Below, piece by piece: positions 7,606-16,552 of a DNA stretch of 64,000 nt (the stretch's first letter is position 1; each line of letters starts with the position of its first letter). The position numbers and the translations under genes were made by a program. A model generated the notes under the pieces. The model was not told where the DNA came from and did no database searches. It saw only the letters and a list, made by a program, of their open reading frames with translations. This stretch comes from Bhargavaea changchunensis (GTDB taxonomy: Bacteria; Bacillota; Bacilli; Bacillales_A; Planococcaceae): NCBI RefSeq assembly GCF_042665595.1, contig NZ_JBHTCT010000003.1, positions 1 through 64,000 on the forward strand. Direction: 5' to 3'.

Positions 7606-8472
7606 GTGGAAAGGAAAAAAATCGCATTTATCGGAGTGGGTGTGATGGGCGGACCCATGGCTGCCCATCTGATGGAAGCCGGCCATAGCTTGAGGGTCTA
7701 TACAAGAACACGGGAAAAAGCAGAAGCGCTTGTCGGAAAAGGCGCGGCGTGGGTTGCCAGTCCCTCTGAAGCGGCTGACGGGGCGGATGTCATTATGACA
7801 ATGGTCGGTTATCCGCATGATGTCGAAGAAGTTTATTTCGGGGAACAGGGGATTTTCAATTCAGTCAGGAGCGGGGCCATCCTCGTTGACTTTACAACCT
7901 CATCGCCCAAGCTCGCGGAGAGGATTGCAGGGGAGGCAAGTTCAAGAGGCTGTGCGGCCATTGATGCACCTGTCTCGGGAGGAGATGTCGGAGCACGGAA
8001 CGCGACGCTTTCCATCATGTGCGGGGGACCGGAGGAGGCCTTCCGTAAAGTGCTTCCTCTGCTTGAAGCAGTCGGCCAGAATATTGTACACCACGGGCAG
8101 GCAGGATCTGGACAACATGTGAAAATGTCCAATCAGGTGGTCATCGCCACAGGCATGATCGGTGTCTGTGAAGCGCTGGGCTATGCCGTGAAGGCGGGTC
8201 TTGATCCCGAACGTGTGCTCAAGTCAATATCGGCTGGTGCTGCAGGTTCCTGGACGCTCAGCAATCTGGCACCACGTATGCTGAAAGGCGATTTTGAACC
8301 GGGATTCTATATCAAGCATTTCCTCAAAGACCTCCGCATCGCCCTGGATGAATCGAGGGCGATGGGACTCGAGCTTCCGGGAGTTGCCCTGGCAGAGAAG
8401 ATGTACACGGCACTTGCAGAGACAGGGTCGGAAAACGAAGGGACACAGGCCCTCTATAGGCTGTATCAGTAA
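7606..8472 (+). CDS. ykwC: NAD(P)-dependent beta-hydroxyacid dehydrogenase (YkwC, 3-hydroxyisobutyrate dehydrogenase family)
   Basis: Cytosolic oxidoreductase acting on a small beta-hydroxy acid; exact substrate unknown. The N-terminus has the Rossmann dinucleotide motif (GVGVMGGPMAAHL), followed by VYTRTREKAEAL. The substrate signature DAPVSGGDVGARNATLSIMC and the catalytic-lysine helix (GSGQHVKMSNQV, with KMSNQ) are both intact. GTG 7606 (site GGGGGG 7 bp upstream) gives 288 residues, the family's length; ATG 7591 and 7570 are alternatives. It is convergent with ykyB, leaving 9 bp between stops. Confidence 0.88.
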   Translation: MERKKIAFIGVGVMGGPMAAHLMEAGHSLRVYTRTREKAEALVGKGAAWVASPSEAADGADVIMTMVGYPHDVEEVYFGEQGIFNSVRSGAILVDFTTSSPKLAERIAGEASSRGCAAIDAPVSGGDVGARNATLSIMCGGPEEAFRKVLPLLEAVGQNIVHHGQAGSGQHVKMSNQVVIATGMIGVCEALGYAVKAGLDPERVLKSISAGAAGSWTLSNLAPRMLKGDFEPGFYIKHFLKDLRIALDESRAMGLELPGVALAEKMYTALAETGSENEGTQALYRLYQ

Positions 8473-8481
8473 GACATCACC

Positions 8482-9006
8482 TCATTGATCAAACCATGAG
8501 CGGTGCCGGGAAGGCGACGGTTTCTGGTTTCGCCGGCCTCCAGCAGGCGGATTGGCTTTCTGTTCATGCTTTGCGGGCATGGGCCGTGCGGACGCTGAAC
8601 GTGACTGGCCTTCCGGAAATGACCGGCCTGAGACCCCGGGGGCAAGTCCTGTATAGTCCTGGAGAATTTGCTTGGCTGCCTTTAGCCCTAGTCGGACCTT
8701 CGGGTTCCGGTAGTCGGGATCCGGTTCGCCGAGATGGGGGAGCGTCTTCATTTCATCCCGGTTAGGCGGCAGATGGAAATGGAATTCTCCGCAGGTGATG
8801 AGGACCGCCGACTGCCTCCGGCTGAATTTTGGATTCGCGATGGACTGGAGCCCGATTTTTTCCGCAAGTCCTTCTTCCATCATTTTTTCAAGTGAGGCCT
8901 TTTTCAGCTTATAAAGAAATTCATTGTCGGGTGCCGTCTTGGCATGCTTGTTGATGATATAGATTGCTCCGGCCAGCTGCTCCCGGTTATTCAGACTGTT
9001 GGCCAT
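8482..9006 (-). CDS. ykyB: YkyB family protein
   Basis: 174 residues. The first 120 follow YkyB of B. subtilis closely: INKHAKTAPDNEFLYKLKK, KIGLQSIANPKFSRRQSAV and FHLPPNRDEMKTLPHLG. The last 50 are basic, Pro/Ser/Arg-rich and probably disordered. Function unknown; the core looks like a small DNA- or RNA-associated fold but this is a guess. ATG 9006 has a perfect GGAGGA site. Position next to ykwC and cbpB matches B. subtilis. Confidence 0.85.
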   Translation of the reverse strand: MANSLNNREQLAGAIYIINKHAKTAPDNEFLYKLKKASLEKMMEEGLAEKIGLQSIANPKFSRRQSAVLITCGEFHFHLPPNRDEMKTLPHLGEPDPDYRNPKVRLGLKAAKQILQDYTGLAPGVSGRSFPEGQSRSASARPMPAKHEQKANPPAGGRRNQKPSPSRHRSWFDQ

Positions 9007-9133
9007 CCCGTTTTCCTCCGATCTATTTCCTGATTTGCATCCATCCTATCATGTCGGGACGGGATTTCACAGAAGCGGAATGAATCAGCAAAAAAACGGA
9101 CAGGTTAACGTAAAACGGGAAGGAGGCAATGGG

Positions 9134-9364
9134 ATGGATGTCTGGTTATGGCCGACAATCGCGGTATCCCTGCTGATTATCGCCATTGGGCTTGCTTCGT
9201 TCAGGAGGATGGACCGGACCGTGGCGCAGACGGAGAATGGCGAGGATCAGATTGCGGATGAAGTCAGGGATCATCCGTATGCACTGAACCCGATCCTGAT
9301 CGTCATCGCGGTTGCAACAATCTTTATCGGGGCAGTCATTTTTTATTATGCAGTGACATACTGA
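9134..9364 (+). CDS. Small membrane protein with two transmembrane helices
   Basis: 76 residues preceded by AAGGAGG (9120-9126). Helix 1 (about 4-23, WPTIAVSLLIIAIGLASF) and helix 2 (about 53-75, ILIVIAVATIFIGAVIFYY) flank an acidic hydrophilic loop (TENGEDQIADEVRD). I do not recognise a family. It is divergent from ykyB and followed by its own terminator, so it forms a single-gene unit. Confidence 0.7.
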   Translation: MDVWLWPTIAVSLLIIAIGLASFRRMDRTVAQTENGEDQIADEVRDHPYALNPILIVIAVATIFIGAVIFYYAVTY

Positions 9365-9372
9365 TCCCCATT

Positions 9373-9417
9373 CAGGATGCCAGGGAGGCGCTTAATTCCC
9401 GGGCATCCTGTTTTTGT
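9373..9417 (+). terminator. Rho-independent terminator after the small membrane protein gene
   Basis: CAGGATGCC pairs with GGCATCCTG, with a second inner GGGA/TTCC pairing, followed by TTTTTG. Confidence 0.9.
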
Positions 9418-9501
9418 AAGCTCGTCAGCCGGAAGCGGGTTATGATATGATGGAAACGGGGAAACCAAAAATTGAAGGTTGACAAAGGGGTCGGATCCTA
9501 T

Positions 9502-9945
9502 ATGATTTCCGTTAACAACACAGAATTTCTTCACGAGCCCATCCGTGACCATGTCATATCATCGGAAAAAGTCGCCCATGTCCAGATCGGCAATAATGCC
9601 GAGCATGCGCTCCTTGTACTGACGAAGACCGGCTATTCGGCAATCCCGGTACTGGATCACGAATACAGGCTGCGAGGTCTGCTCAGTATGGGGATGATCA
9701 CCGAATCAATCCTTGGTCTTGAGCGGATTGAATATGAGCGGCTGTCCGATATGAAAGTCGATGAATTAATGCAGACAGATCTTCCGATTGTGGGGATCGA
9801 CACTGAATTCAGAAGGGTGTTCGATCTGTTGATCAACCATCCGTTCCTTTGCGTGGAAGACGAAGAAGGCATGTTTGCCGGAATCATGACACGCCGGGTT
9901 CTGATGAAGAAACTGAAAAAAGCGGTATATACAATGCCGCGCTGA
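9502..9945 (+). CDS. cbpB: c-di-AMP receptor CbpB/DarB (YkuL), twin CBS domains
   Basis: 147-residue protein made of two CBS domains. It follows B. subtilis YkuL/DarB closely: KVAHVQIGNNAEHALLVLTK, GYSAIPVLD, IFGLERIEYE-type block (ILGLERIEYERL) and a C-terminal GIMTRRVLMK. DarB/CbpB binds c-di-AMP; in its free form it is known to bind the (p)ppGpp synthetase Rel and, in B. subtilis, pyruvate carboxylase, whose gene is also in this window (52738). Start ATG 9502 gives exactly the YkuL length; an upstream TTG (9472) is less likely. AAAGGGG lies 11 bp before the ATG. It is followed by ccpC, as in B. subtilis. Confidence 0.92.
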   Translation: MISVNNTEFLHEPIRDHVISSEKVAHVQIGNNAEHALLVLTKTGYSAIPVLDHEYRLRGLLSMGMITESILGLERIEYERLSDMKVDELMQTDLPIVGIDTEFRRVFDLLINHPFLCVEDEEGMFAGIMTRRVLMKKLKKAVYTMPR

Positions 9946-9950
9946 TCAGT

Positions 9951-9980
9951 CGGTTCCGGATCTGTCCGGAACCGTTTTTA
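9951..9980 (+). terminator. Rho-independent terminator after cbpB
   Basis: CGGTTCCGGA and TCCGGAACCG form a perfect 10-bp stem with a TCTG loop, followed by TTTTT. Confidence 0.92.
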
Positions 9981-10114
9981 ATTCCGTTTTTTCGGATGCG
10001 CCTCAATAGATATTCCTGCTGCGGCCGGAAGGCGAAGGCGGCGGGCGGGCCGGAAAAGGGGAACAGAGGAATCAGACCGGTATTTGTCCGGTTTACAGGA
10101 AGGATTGAAGGCCG

Positions 10115-10993
10115 ATGAACGTGAATGAATTCAATATCATCAAAACGCTGGCAGAGGAAGGCAATATGCGGAAAGCGTCGGATCGGCTGTTTATTTCGCA
10201 GCCGGCACTGTCCCAGCGGCTCCGCTCCATCGAAAAAGAATGGGGCGCACCACTGTTCATCCGGTCATCCAAAGGGCTGATCCCGACGCCCGCCGGTGAG
10301 CATGTCATCCAGTTTGCCCGGGAGACGCTTGCCCGGTATGAGGAAGTTACGGAAACCCTTCAGGCAATGGTCCATAAAGTGCACGGAACACTCAAGATCG
10401 CCTGCGCTTCGATTGTCGGTCAGACCTGGCTGCCTGCTGTGCTGAAGGATTTTGTCACCAAATATCCGGATGCAAAGGTTTCCCTGATGACCGGATGGAG
10501 TTCTGAAATCGTAAGGGCCCTCCATGAGGGTGAAGCCCATGTCGGCATTGTCCGCGGCCATTCGGACTGGAAGGGGGCTAAGGTCCATCTGTTCAGAGAC
10601 CATCTTTATCTGGTTGACACGGTGATCCGCTCCGTAGATGAGATTCCGGAAACGGAACGGCCGTTTGTCCAGTTCAAGAGCGATTCGGATTATTACGAAG
10701 AGATCAGGGAATGGTGGCAACGGCATTTCCAGTCCAGCCCCGGCCGCCAGATTATCGTCGATCAGATTGAAACATGCCGGCAACTTGCCGTGAATGGCAT
10801 CGGCTATGCCGTGCTTCCTTCCATCACACTGCGTGAAGATGACCCGGTCAATAAAATTCCGCTCACAGACGGTGATGACCGATTCGAGCTGACGAGGGAT
10901 ACATGGCTGATCGGCTATGAACAGGCCCTCTCCCTTCCTCAGGTAGAGGCATTCAAGGAAATTGCGCTCACACATGCGGAACGAGTCAAATAG
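10115..10993 (+). CDS. ccpC: LysR-family catabolite control protein CcpC
   Basis: 292-residue LysR regulator. The N-terminal winged helix contains LAEEGNMRKASDRLFISQPALSQRLRS (about 11-37), and the effector domain has CASIVGQTWLPAVLKDF, SLMTGWSSE and QIETCRQLAVNGIGYAVLP. This pattern and the location beside cbpB match CcpC, which in B. subtilis and Listeria represses citrate synthase and aconitase genes and responds to citrate. GGCCG and AAGG-type sequence precede ATG 10115. It stands alone between a terminator and the large vWA operon, where conserved gene order stops. Confidence 0.9.
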   Translation: MNVNEFNIIKTLAEEGNMRKASDRLFISQPALSQRLRSIEKEWGAPLFIRSSKGLIPTPAGEHVIQFARETLARYEEVTETLQAMVHKVHGTLKIACASIVGQTWLPAVLKDFVTKYPDAKVSLMTGWSSEIVRALHEGEAHVGIVRGHSDWKGAKVHLFRDHLYLVDTVIRSVDEIPETERPFVQFKSDSDYYEEIREWWQRHFQSSPGRQIIVDQIETCRQLAVNGIGYAVLPSITLREDDPVNKIPLTDGDDRFELTRDTWLIGYEQALSLPQVEAFKEIALTHAERVK

Positions 10994-11056
10994 GACGGAA
11001 CCGGGACGAGTACAAAAACGTCAAAGTCAACAGCTGAGTAAAAGGGGATGGGGCAA

Positions 11057-13381
11057 TTGAAAGCAGTGAAATGGGGGACGGCACTATTCATATTTTCGCT
11101 GGCAGTGCTGATGGGGGCAGGATCCGCCGCTGCGGCCCCTGAGCTGACCGTCAAGGCAGCGGGCGGCATAGACGGGAAGGCGAAGGAAGGAAGAGCCATG
11201 CCTGTAGTGGTCGAGATCCGGAATGAGGGCGACCCGTTCAGTGGCGATCTGGTGATTGATTTCAGCGACATTTATGAATCCGGAACGGCCAGGGCAATCG
11301 GGCTGGAAATCGGCACGGGTGAGACGGAGACGGTACGGCTAACTGTCGATTCGGCGAACTCCTACTCTTTTTCGGAAAAGCAATTCCGTTTTTTTGAGGG
11401 TGGATGGAGAAACGGACGGGAAGTCGGCTATAAAGGGGACCGCCGTCCGAACGTGAATTTTTATTATATGGAAACTTCGTTTGCAGTGGCTCTTGCCGAA
11501 AGTGCTGACCGTGTTGCGGGACTCAGGGACCTGAATTTCGGCAATACGCCGGAATCCGAGATGATCGGGCCGCTTGACCGGAACGATCTTCTTCCGGCTG
11601 ACACGGCCGGATGGGAGGCGGCTGATCTGATCATCGCGGATGACGGGGTGCTGGCCGGACTTTCGCAGGCTGATCAGGAGGCCATTGCCGGCCGCATCCG
11701 GTCAGGGGCGACTCTCCTTATCGGAATGACCGATGATCCTGCCGATGCCGGGCTGTTCAGAAGTGCATTGCCTCTTGAACAGCAGGGCAGGGCAGAACTT
11801 CCGCCTCAAGCGCTGCGGGAAACGGGGGTCGAAACTGATGTGCCGGCGTTCCGTGTTTCACTGGCTGACCGTGCAAAATCCCTGGGGGAATGGGATGGCC
11901 GTGTCCTGGCTGCCTTTTCTGAATACGGGGCGGGCAATATCGTTCAGACGGCGTTTTCATTCGGAGATGAACCGCTGGCTTCCGCACCGGATACCGCCCG
12001 CTTCATTGGCGTAATCCTTACGGGGCTGCCGGGAAGCAATTCAACCCATTCCGGTATGTACGGGAACCCGGAAAGTGAGTTTGTCCAGCTGGCCCAAAGT
12101 GCAACGGAGCGTTTTGAAACCTTCAGGATACCTGCTGCAGCCATCATCGTCATTGTGGTGCTTTATATTATCCTGGTCGGTCCTGTGCTCTACTATGTCC
12201 TCAAAAAAAAGGACCGACGGGAGCAGGCTTGGTGGATCATCCCGGCTGCCGCTGTCCTGATCTCAGCAGGGATATTCGCCTACGGTGCAAAAGACAGGCT
12301 GTTCAATCCCCAGTTCAGGCAGGCGGCCCTTTTCCTTTCCGATGGCAGCGGAACGCTTACCGGCATGTATGCCGGGTCAGTGCTGACCAATCGGGGAGGG
12401 GATCTGGAGGCGGTCGCCTCATCACCGATGACCCTCTCAGCTGCGGGGGAAAGTGCTGTCTTCTCCGGCGGTTCGGGCAGCTTCGGGCACGCGGTTGCGG
12501 AACAGTCGCCGCAAGGCACCTTACTGACACTCAGAGACGTGCCGTACTGGTCGGTACGCACGGTTCATGGTGACACACGTCTTGAGGATGCAGGCAGTCT
12601 CGAAGCCGACCTCGCTGTTTCCGGAGGCAGACTGACCGGAACTCTGAAAAACGGATTTTCATTTCGCCTGAGGGACGTCGCTGTCTGGAGCGGCACAGGC
12701 TTGATTCCGCTCGGTGATCTGGAAGCCGGAGAAACTGCGGAAATCGACGTGGAGGTACAGGGCAGTGTGCTTTTCCCGGCTGTGTCACTAGCAGGCACAG
12801 GCATCGGCTACGGGAACGGGGAAGATCAGAGGGCCGGAAACATGGTTCAGGCAGCCGGTTACTATCTGGATGGAAAGCGTCCGGCGCTTGTCGGGCATAC
12901 CGCCTCTCCACTTGCCAAAGTCAGTCTGGAAGGGAATCCGGAGTACAGTTCGGTTTCAGTCATCGTGCAGCCGTTCGATCCGGAAATCCGGCTTTCCGGG
13001 CCATTCCGCATACCGCCTTCCTCCATCAGCGGACCCGTAACACCGGAGGGGCCGGACGGGTATGTAGAGCAGTATCCGGAAGGGGACCTGTTCCTTTCGC
13101 CGGGGACGTTCCTATACGAGCCTTCCGTTCCGGAAGTCTATGCACAGCCGGGAATCGGCTGGACCTCATTTGAAGTCCGCATCTCTGAAGGGGCCGGCAT
13201 CTCTGTCCTGAACCGGTCATCCGGGGAATTTGAAGAACTTATAGCCGGCAAGCATGAATTGGATCCCGCAAAGGACTACATCGGCCGCGACGGTGCTTTC
13301 CAATTCCGTATCGAGAGCTCGTCGGACGGAGGACCCGCAACGCTGCCGGAAATCGAATTGGAAGGGATGGCGTCGCCATGA
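11057..13381 (+). CDS. Large exported membrane-anchored protein, first gene of the vWA/MoxR/ABC operon
   Basis: About 774 residues. A signal peptide (WGTALFIFSLAVLMGAGSAAAA) is followed by a beta-rich external region starting PELTVKAAGGIDGKAKEGRAMP, which looks like an immunoglobulin-like or CARDB-like fold. Two membrane helices lie in the middle (FRIPAAAIIVIVVLYIILV and WWIIPAAAVLISAGIFAYG) joined by a basic loop YVLKKKDRREQA; a second external beta-rich half follows. I cannot name the family. TTG 11057 has AAAGGGG about 9 bp upstream, whereas ATG 11048 is too close to that site. The stop overlaps the ABC ATPase start by 4 bp. Probably a surface partner of the transporter encoded next. Confidence 0.75.
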   Translation: MKAVKWGTALFIFSLAVLMGAGSAAAAPELTVKAAGGIDGKAKEGRAMPVVVEIRNEGDPFSGDLVIDFSDIYESGTARAIGLEIGTGETETVRLTVDSANSYSFSEKQFRFFEGGWRNGREVGYKGDRRPNVNFYYMETSFAVALAESADRVAGLRDLNFGNTPESEMIGPLDRNDLLPADTAGWEAADLIIADDGVLAGLSQADQEAIAGRIRSGATLLIGMTDDPADAGLFRSALPLEQQGRAELPPQALRETGVETDVPAFRVSLADRAKSLGEWDGRVLAAFSEYGAGNIVQTAFSFGDEPLASAPDTARFIGVILTGLPGSNSTHSGMYGNPESEFVQLAQSATERFETFRIPAAAIIVIVVLYIILVGPVLYYVLKKKDRREQAWWIIPAAAVLISAGIFAYGAKDRLFNPQFRQAALFLSDGSGTLTGMYAGSVLTNRGGDLEAVASSPMTLSAAGESAVFSGGSGSFGHAVAEQSPQGTLLTLRDVPYWSVRTVHGDTRLEDAGSLEADLAVSGGRLTGTLKNGFSFRLRDVAVWSGTGLIPLGDLEAGETAEIDVEVQGSVLFPAVSLAGTGIGYGNGEDQRAGNMVQAAGYYLDGKRPALVGHTASPLAKVSLEGNPEYSSVSVIVQPFDPEIRLSGPFRIPPSSISGPVTPEGPDGYVEQYPEGDLFLSPGTFLYEPSVPEVYAQPGIGWTSFEVRISEGAGISVLNRSSGEFEELIAGKHELDPAKDYIGRDGAFQFRIESSSDGGPATLPEIELEGMASP

Positions 13382-14310
13382 TTGAAACCAGGAATCTGAC
13401 CAAGTCATACGGGACATTCCAAGCTCTTCAGGATTTGAACCTGGAAATCGGGGAAGGAAGCGTTTTCGGCTTTGTCGGGGCAAACGGCGCGGGGAAGTCG
13501 ACGACATTCTCGATCCTGGCGACCCTGCTGCCTCCGACTTCCGGCGATGCTTTTGTCGGAGGGCACAGCGTGCGCACCTCACCGGCTGAAGTCCGCAAGC
13601 TGATCGGCTACATGCCTGATTTTTTCGGTGTTTACGACCAGCTGAAAACAGAGGAGTACCTGGACTTCTATGCGGCGAGCTACGGCATTCCGGCCGGGAG
13701 CCGCAAAGTTCTGATCGGCCAGCTTCTGGATCTGGTGAACCTTGCAGAAAAGCGGGATGCGTATGTGGATTCCCTGTCGCGCGGGATGAAGCAGCGGCTT
13801 TGCCTGGCCCGAAGCCTGATTCATGACCCGAAAGTGCTGATCCTCGATGAGCCGGCATCGGGGCTTGATCCGAGGGCGAGGGTTGAAATGAGGGAGATCA
13901 TGAAGCGGCTGAAGGAAATGGACAAAACGATTCTCATCTCGTCCCATATCCTCCCCGAGCTCGCGGAGATGTGTGACGAAATCGGAGTGATCGACCGGGG
14001 ACGGCTGCTGGCCAGACAACCCGTTCGGGATATCCATTCCATGATGAAGGGTGACCGGGTCATCACAGTCAAGTTGAACGGCCCTCCCGCAGCTGCGGCC
14101 AGTTTCTTCGAAGAAAGGCCGTTTGTCTCGGCACTGCGCCGTGACGATGAAACAGGCGAGGTCACGTTCTCGTTCAGCGGTTCACAGTCGGACCAGGAAG
14201 AACTGCTTGCAGCGGCCGCTGCAAGCCCTCTTGGAATCCGCTCTTTCTCCGAAGAGGAGACCGACCTGGAAGACGTATTCCTGTCACTTACGAAAGGAGG
14301 CGGAGTGTGA
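13378..14310 (+). CDS. ABC transporter ATP-binding protein
   Basis: 310-residue ABC ATPase of the CcmA/NatA type used with Gld/ABC-2 permeases. Walker A GANGAGKST (about 35-43), Q-loop region DFFGVYDQLKTEEY, signature LSRGMKQR (about 131; SRGMKQ in place of SGGQ as often in this subfamily), Walker B VLILDEPASGLDP and switch histidine in ISSHILPEL. A C-terminal extension of about 90 residues follows, typical of ABC-2 exporters. Translation overlaps genes on both sides (ATGA at 13378; TGATG at 14308). Substrate unknown. Confidence 0.9.
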   Translation: MIETRNLTKSYGTFQALQDLNLEIGEGSVFGFVGANGAGKSTTFSILATLLPPTSGDAFVGGHSVRTSPAEVRKLIGYMPDFFGVYDQLKTEEYLDFYAASYGIPAGSRKVLIGQLLDLVNLAEKRDAYVDSLSRGMKQRLCLARSLIHDPKVLILDEPASGLDPRARVEMREIMKRLKEMDKTILISSHILPELAEMCDEIGVIDRGRLLARQPVRDIHSMMKGDRVITVKLNGPPAAAASFFEERPFVSALRRDDETGEVTFSFSGSQSDQEELLAAAAASPLGIRSFSEEETDLEDVFLSLTKGGGV

Positions 14311-15140
14311 TGAAAACGGACCTGTCCAATCCGGTTCTGATGAAAGAAATCAAGCTCCGTTTCCGGTCTCCGAAAAGCTTTGTCGGCATCCTCTTTTACT
14401 TGGCTGCGATGAGCCTGTTCGTCATCGGCTTCATGTACATCATGACGCAGGACAGTTCTTCCGGAGGGTATCTGGATCCCGGCCAGAGCTATATGCTGTT
14501 CACGTTGCTGACTTATATCCAACTTGTGCTCGTTCTCTTCATTACGCCGGGGCTTACCGCAGGATCCATCAGTTCGGAGCGGGAAAAGCAGACGCTCAAC
14601 ATGCTGCTGACGACTTCGCAGTCCTCTTTCCAGATCATTATCGGCAAGCTGCTGTCTTCAATCGCCTTCCTGATTCTGATGCTGGTATCAAGCCTGCCAC
14701 TGTACAGCGTCGTCTTTCTGTACGGCGGTGTGTCGCCGAAACAGCTGCTTCTGTTCATGTTCTACTTCCTGCTGACAACAATCGCGATCGGCAGTCTCGG
14801 GGTCATGTTCTCCACATTGATCCAAAAGACGATCATCTCGATGATCGCGACTTACGGCTCGGTTCTCTCCCTGCTCGCGGTCACCGGGTTTCTCAGCATC
14901 TTCTTCGCCTCGCTTAACCAAGGGGGCGTATCTCCTGCTGCTTATCTGTTCGCGGCGATCAATCCGGCGGTGCTGACCGCCTCACTCCTCGCGCCGGATT
15001 CCGGTGATTTCCTGCATGGGATGACCGGGCTCAGATGGCCGGTCTGGCTGACTTATCTGTTGTTTTATCTGGCTCTTACAGCGGCGGCCGTTTTCGTGTC
15101 GGTGAAATCACTGCGTGTCAATATGGCGCGGGGAAAATAA
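14310..15140 (+). CDS. ABC-2 type transporter permease
   Basis: 276 residues with about six membrane helices: an N-terminal helix LFYLAAMSLFVIGFMYIM, then LLTYIQLVLVLFITPGLTAG, a coupling segment SSEREKQTLNMLLTT, and four more (ending LTYLLFYLALTAAAVFV). The motif SSEREKQTLxxLLxTP/S is the standard ABC-2 cytoplasmic coupling helix. ATG 14310 overlaps the ATPase stop, with AAAGGAGG 9 bp upstream. Forms the membrane half of the transporter with the preceding ATPase. Confidence 0.88.
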   Translation: MKTDLSNPVLMKEIKLRFRSPKSFVGILFYLAAMSLFVIGFMYIMTQDSSSGGYLDPGQSYMLFTLLTYIQLVLVLFITPGLTAGSISSEREKQTLNMLLTTSQSSFQIIIGKLLSSIAFLILMLVSSLPLYSVVFLYGGVSPKQLLLFMFYFLLTTIAIGSLGVMFSTLIQKTIISMIATYGSVLSLLAVTGFLSIFFASLNQGGVSPAAYLFAAINPAVLTASLLAPDSGDFLHGMTGLRWPVWLTYLLFYLALTAAAVFVSVKSLRVNMARGK

Positions 15141-15152
15141 AGGAGAGGTGGC

Positions 15153-16547
15153 ATGGATAGCAGGCGCAAACTTGGCAGGGCCGTCGCATATGTGCGGCGG
15201 AGACTCTTGTTGGAATGGTTTATGAGGACAACTGTGCGTGGGCTGGCCTTCGGCGCGTTGACTGCCACTGCCCTGCTTGCTGCTTCCCGTCTGTTTGTCT
15301 GGCCGGGCTACGCCGGTTATACGGCGATGGTTGCAGTCGCAGCCGTTTTTGTGATATTCGCATACGAGTGGCGGAAGGCTCCATCACGGCCAGATTCGGT
15401 AAGAATGCTTGATTCATTCGGCAAAGACAATGTCATCCTGGCGGCAGAGACCGATGGGAGAAGGGAAGGCGCCCTTTCGGATGCACTTGCAGATGCCGCC
15501 GCGGAAGAGGTATCCGGCGCTATGGATCGCTTCAGAAAGAGGAAAGGGCGGTGGCTGGAACCCAGGCCGCTCCTGATCGCGTGCTTCGCAGCCGCAGTCA
15601 CGGCGGGGCTTTCCCTGTTCCCCTCCTCCGCACAGCTTGAAGCGCAGGAAGCCGAAGAAGAACAGCAGATCATCGAGGATCTCGCCGACCATGTTACTGA
15701 CCTTGCGGAACAGACGGAAGATCCGGAAATCGAAAAAAGACTTTCTGATCTGGCGGAACAAATCAGATCTGCTGATTCTCCGGAAGAGGCAGTCCGAGAG
15801 ACGGTGAAGCTCCAGAGGGAACTGTCCCTTGAGGAACGCCTGGCGGAGCGTCCCCTAAACAGTCCCGGCCAAACGGCGGGAGAACGTATTCTGACCCCGG
15901 GCGAGGCGTCGGCAGCACTGGCCGAGATGTCAGGAGATGCCGAAGAACAACTTGCCCGCATGGGACGCACATCAGGGGCGGGAGAACATGCTTCTCTTGG
16001 AGAAAAGGGGACCGGTCCCGCTGTAGATGAAGGAGAAAAAGACAGTTCCTCTTCAGACAAAAACGGTGGCGGGGAATCGGGAACAGAGGGCAAAGGAAGT
16101 TCCTCCGGCGAAAATGGCAATGATTCGGAGGGAACTGGAAACGAAGCACAGGACGGCAGCGGTAATCGGGGCGGTACGCAAAGCGGAGACGGCACCGGAA
16201 GCGACAGAGCGGGCGAAGCCGGATCAGGAAGCAATGCCGGAGACGCTCCTGGTTCAGGCAGCAAGGGTACCGGCCAAGGCTCGGGTGACGGGGACCGGAA
16301 CCTTGTCAGCACGCCGCAATCCCCGCCTGAAACGGGCGATCCGGAGCTGGACGCAGGTCCGCGGAAAGAAGGCACTTCTGCTGCCGAAAGCCTCGTTCCT
16401 GCTGAAAAAGGGGATGTCCGGCCATATGCGGAGGTGCAAGGCGAGTACCGGGAAGCCTATGTGGAGCATGCCGGCCGTCTTGGCCTTCCGGAAGACCTCC
16501 AAAAGGTCCTGTCTGATTACTTTTCGTCGATCGACAAGAGGGAGTGA
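15153..16547 (+). CDS. Membrane protein with long acidic, Gly/Ser-rich linker
   Basis: 464 residues. Two membrane helices near the start (ALTATALLAASRLFVW and YTAMVAVAAVFVIFAY, about 36-70) and a third at about 135-150 (LIACFAAAVTAGLSLF), then a charged helical segment (QEAEEEQQIIEDLADHVTDL, repeated EQTEDPEIEKRLSDL), a Gly/Ser/Asn/Glu low-complexity linker (about 290-400) and a conserved-looking tail (PYAEVQGEYREAYVEHAGR). The tail motif resembles the C-terminal end of proteins that accompany MoxR/DUF58 genes. No family name. AAAGGAGAGGTGG precedes ATG 15153; the gene ends 5 bp before the MoxR start. Confidence 0.75.
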   Translation: MDSRRKLGRAVAYVRRRLLLEWFMRTTVRGLAFGALTATALLAASRLFVWPGYAGYTAMVAVAAVFVIFAYEWRKAPSRPDSVRMLDSFGKDNVILAAETDGRREGALSDALADAAAEEVSGAMDRFRKRKGRWLEPRPLLIACFAAAVTAGLSLFPSSAQLEAQEAEEEQQIIEDLADHVTDLAEQTEDPEIEKRLSDLAEQIRSADSPEEAVRETVKLQRELSLEERLAERPLNSPGQTAGERILTPGEASAALAEMSGDAEEQLARMGRTSGAGEHASLGEKGTGPAVDEGEKDSSSSDKNGGGESGTEGKGSSSGENGNDSEGTGNEAQDGSGNRGGTQSGDGTGSDRAGEAGSGSNAGDAPGSGSKGTGQGSGDGDRNLVSTPQSPPETGDPELDAGPRKEGTSAAESLVPAEKGDVRPYAEVQGEYREAYVEHAGRLGLPEDLQKVLSDYFSSIDKRE

Positions 16548-16552
16548 GGAAG

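Noticed and set aside
15317..16375. 352-residue Ser/Pro-rich minus-strand frame
   Set aside because: Shadow of the Gly/Ser/Glu-rich linker of the gene at 15153; no ribosome site.
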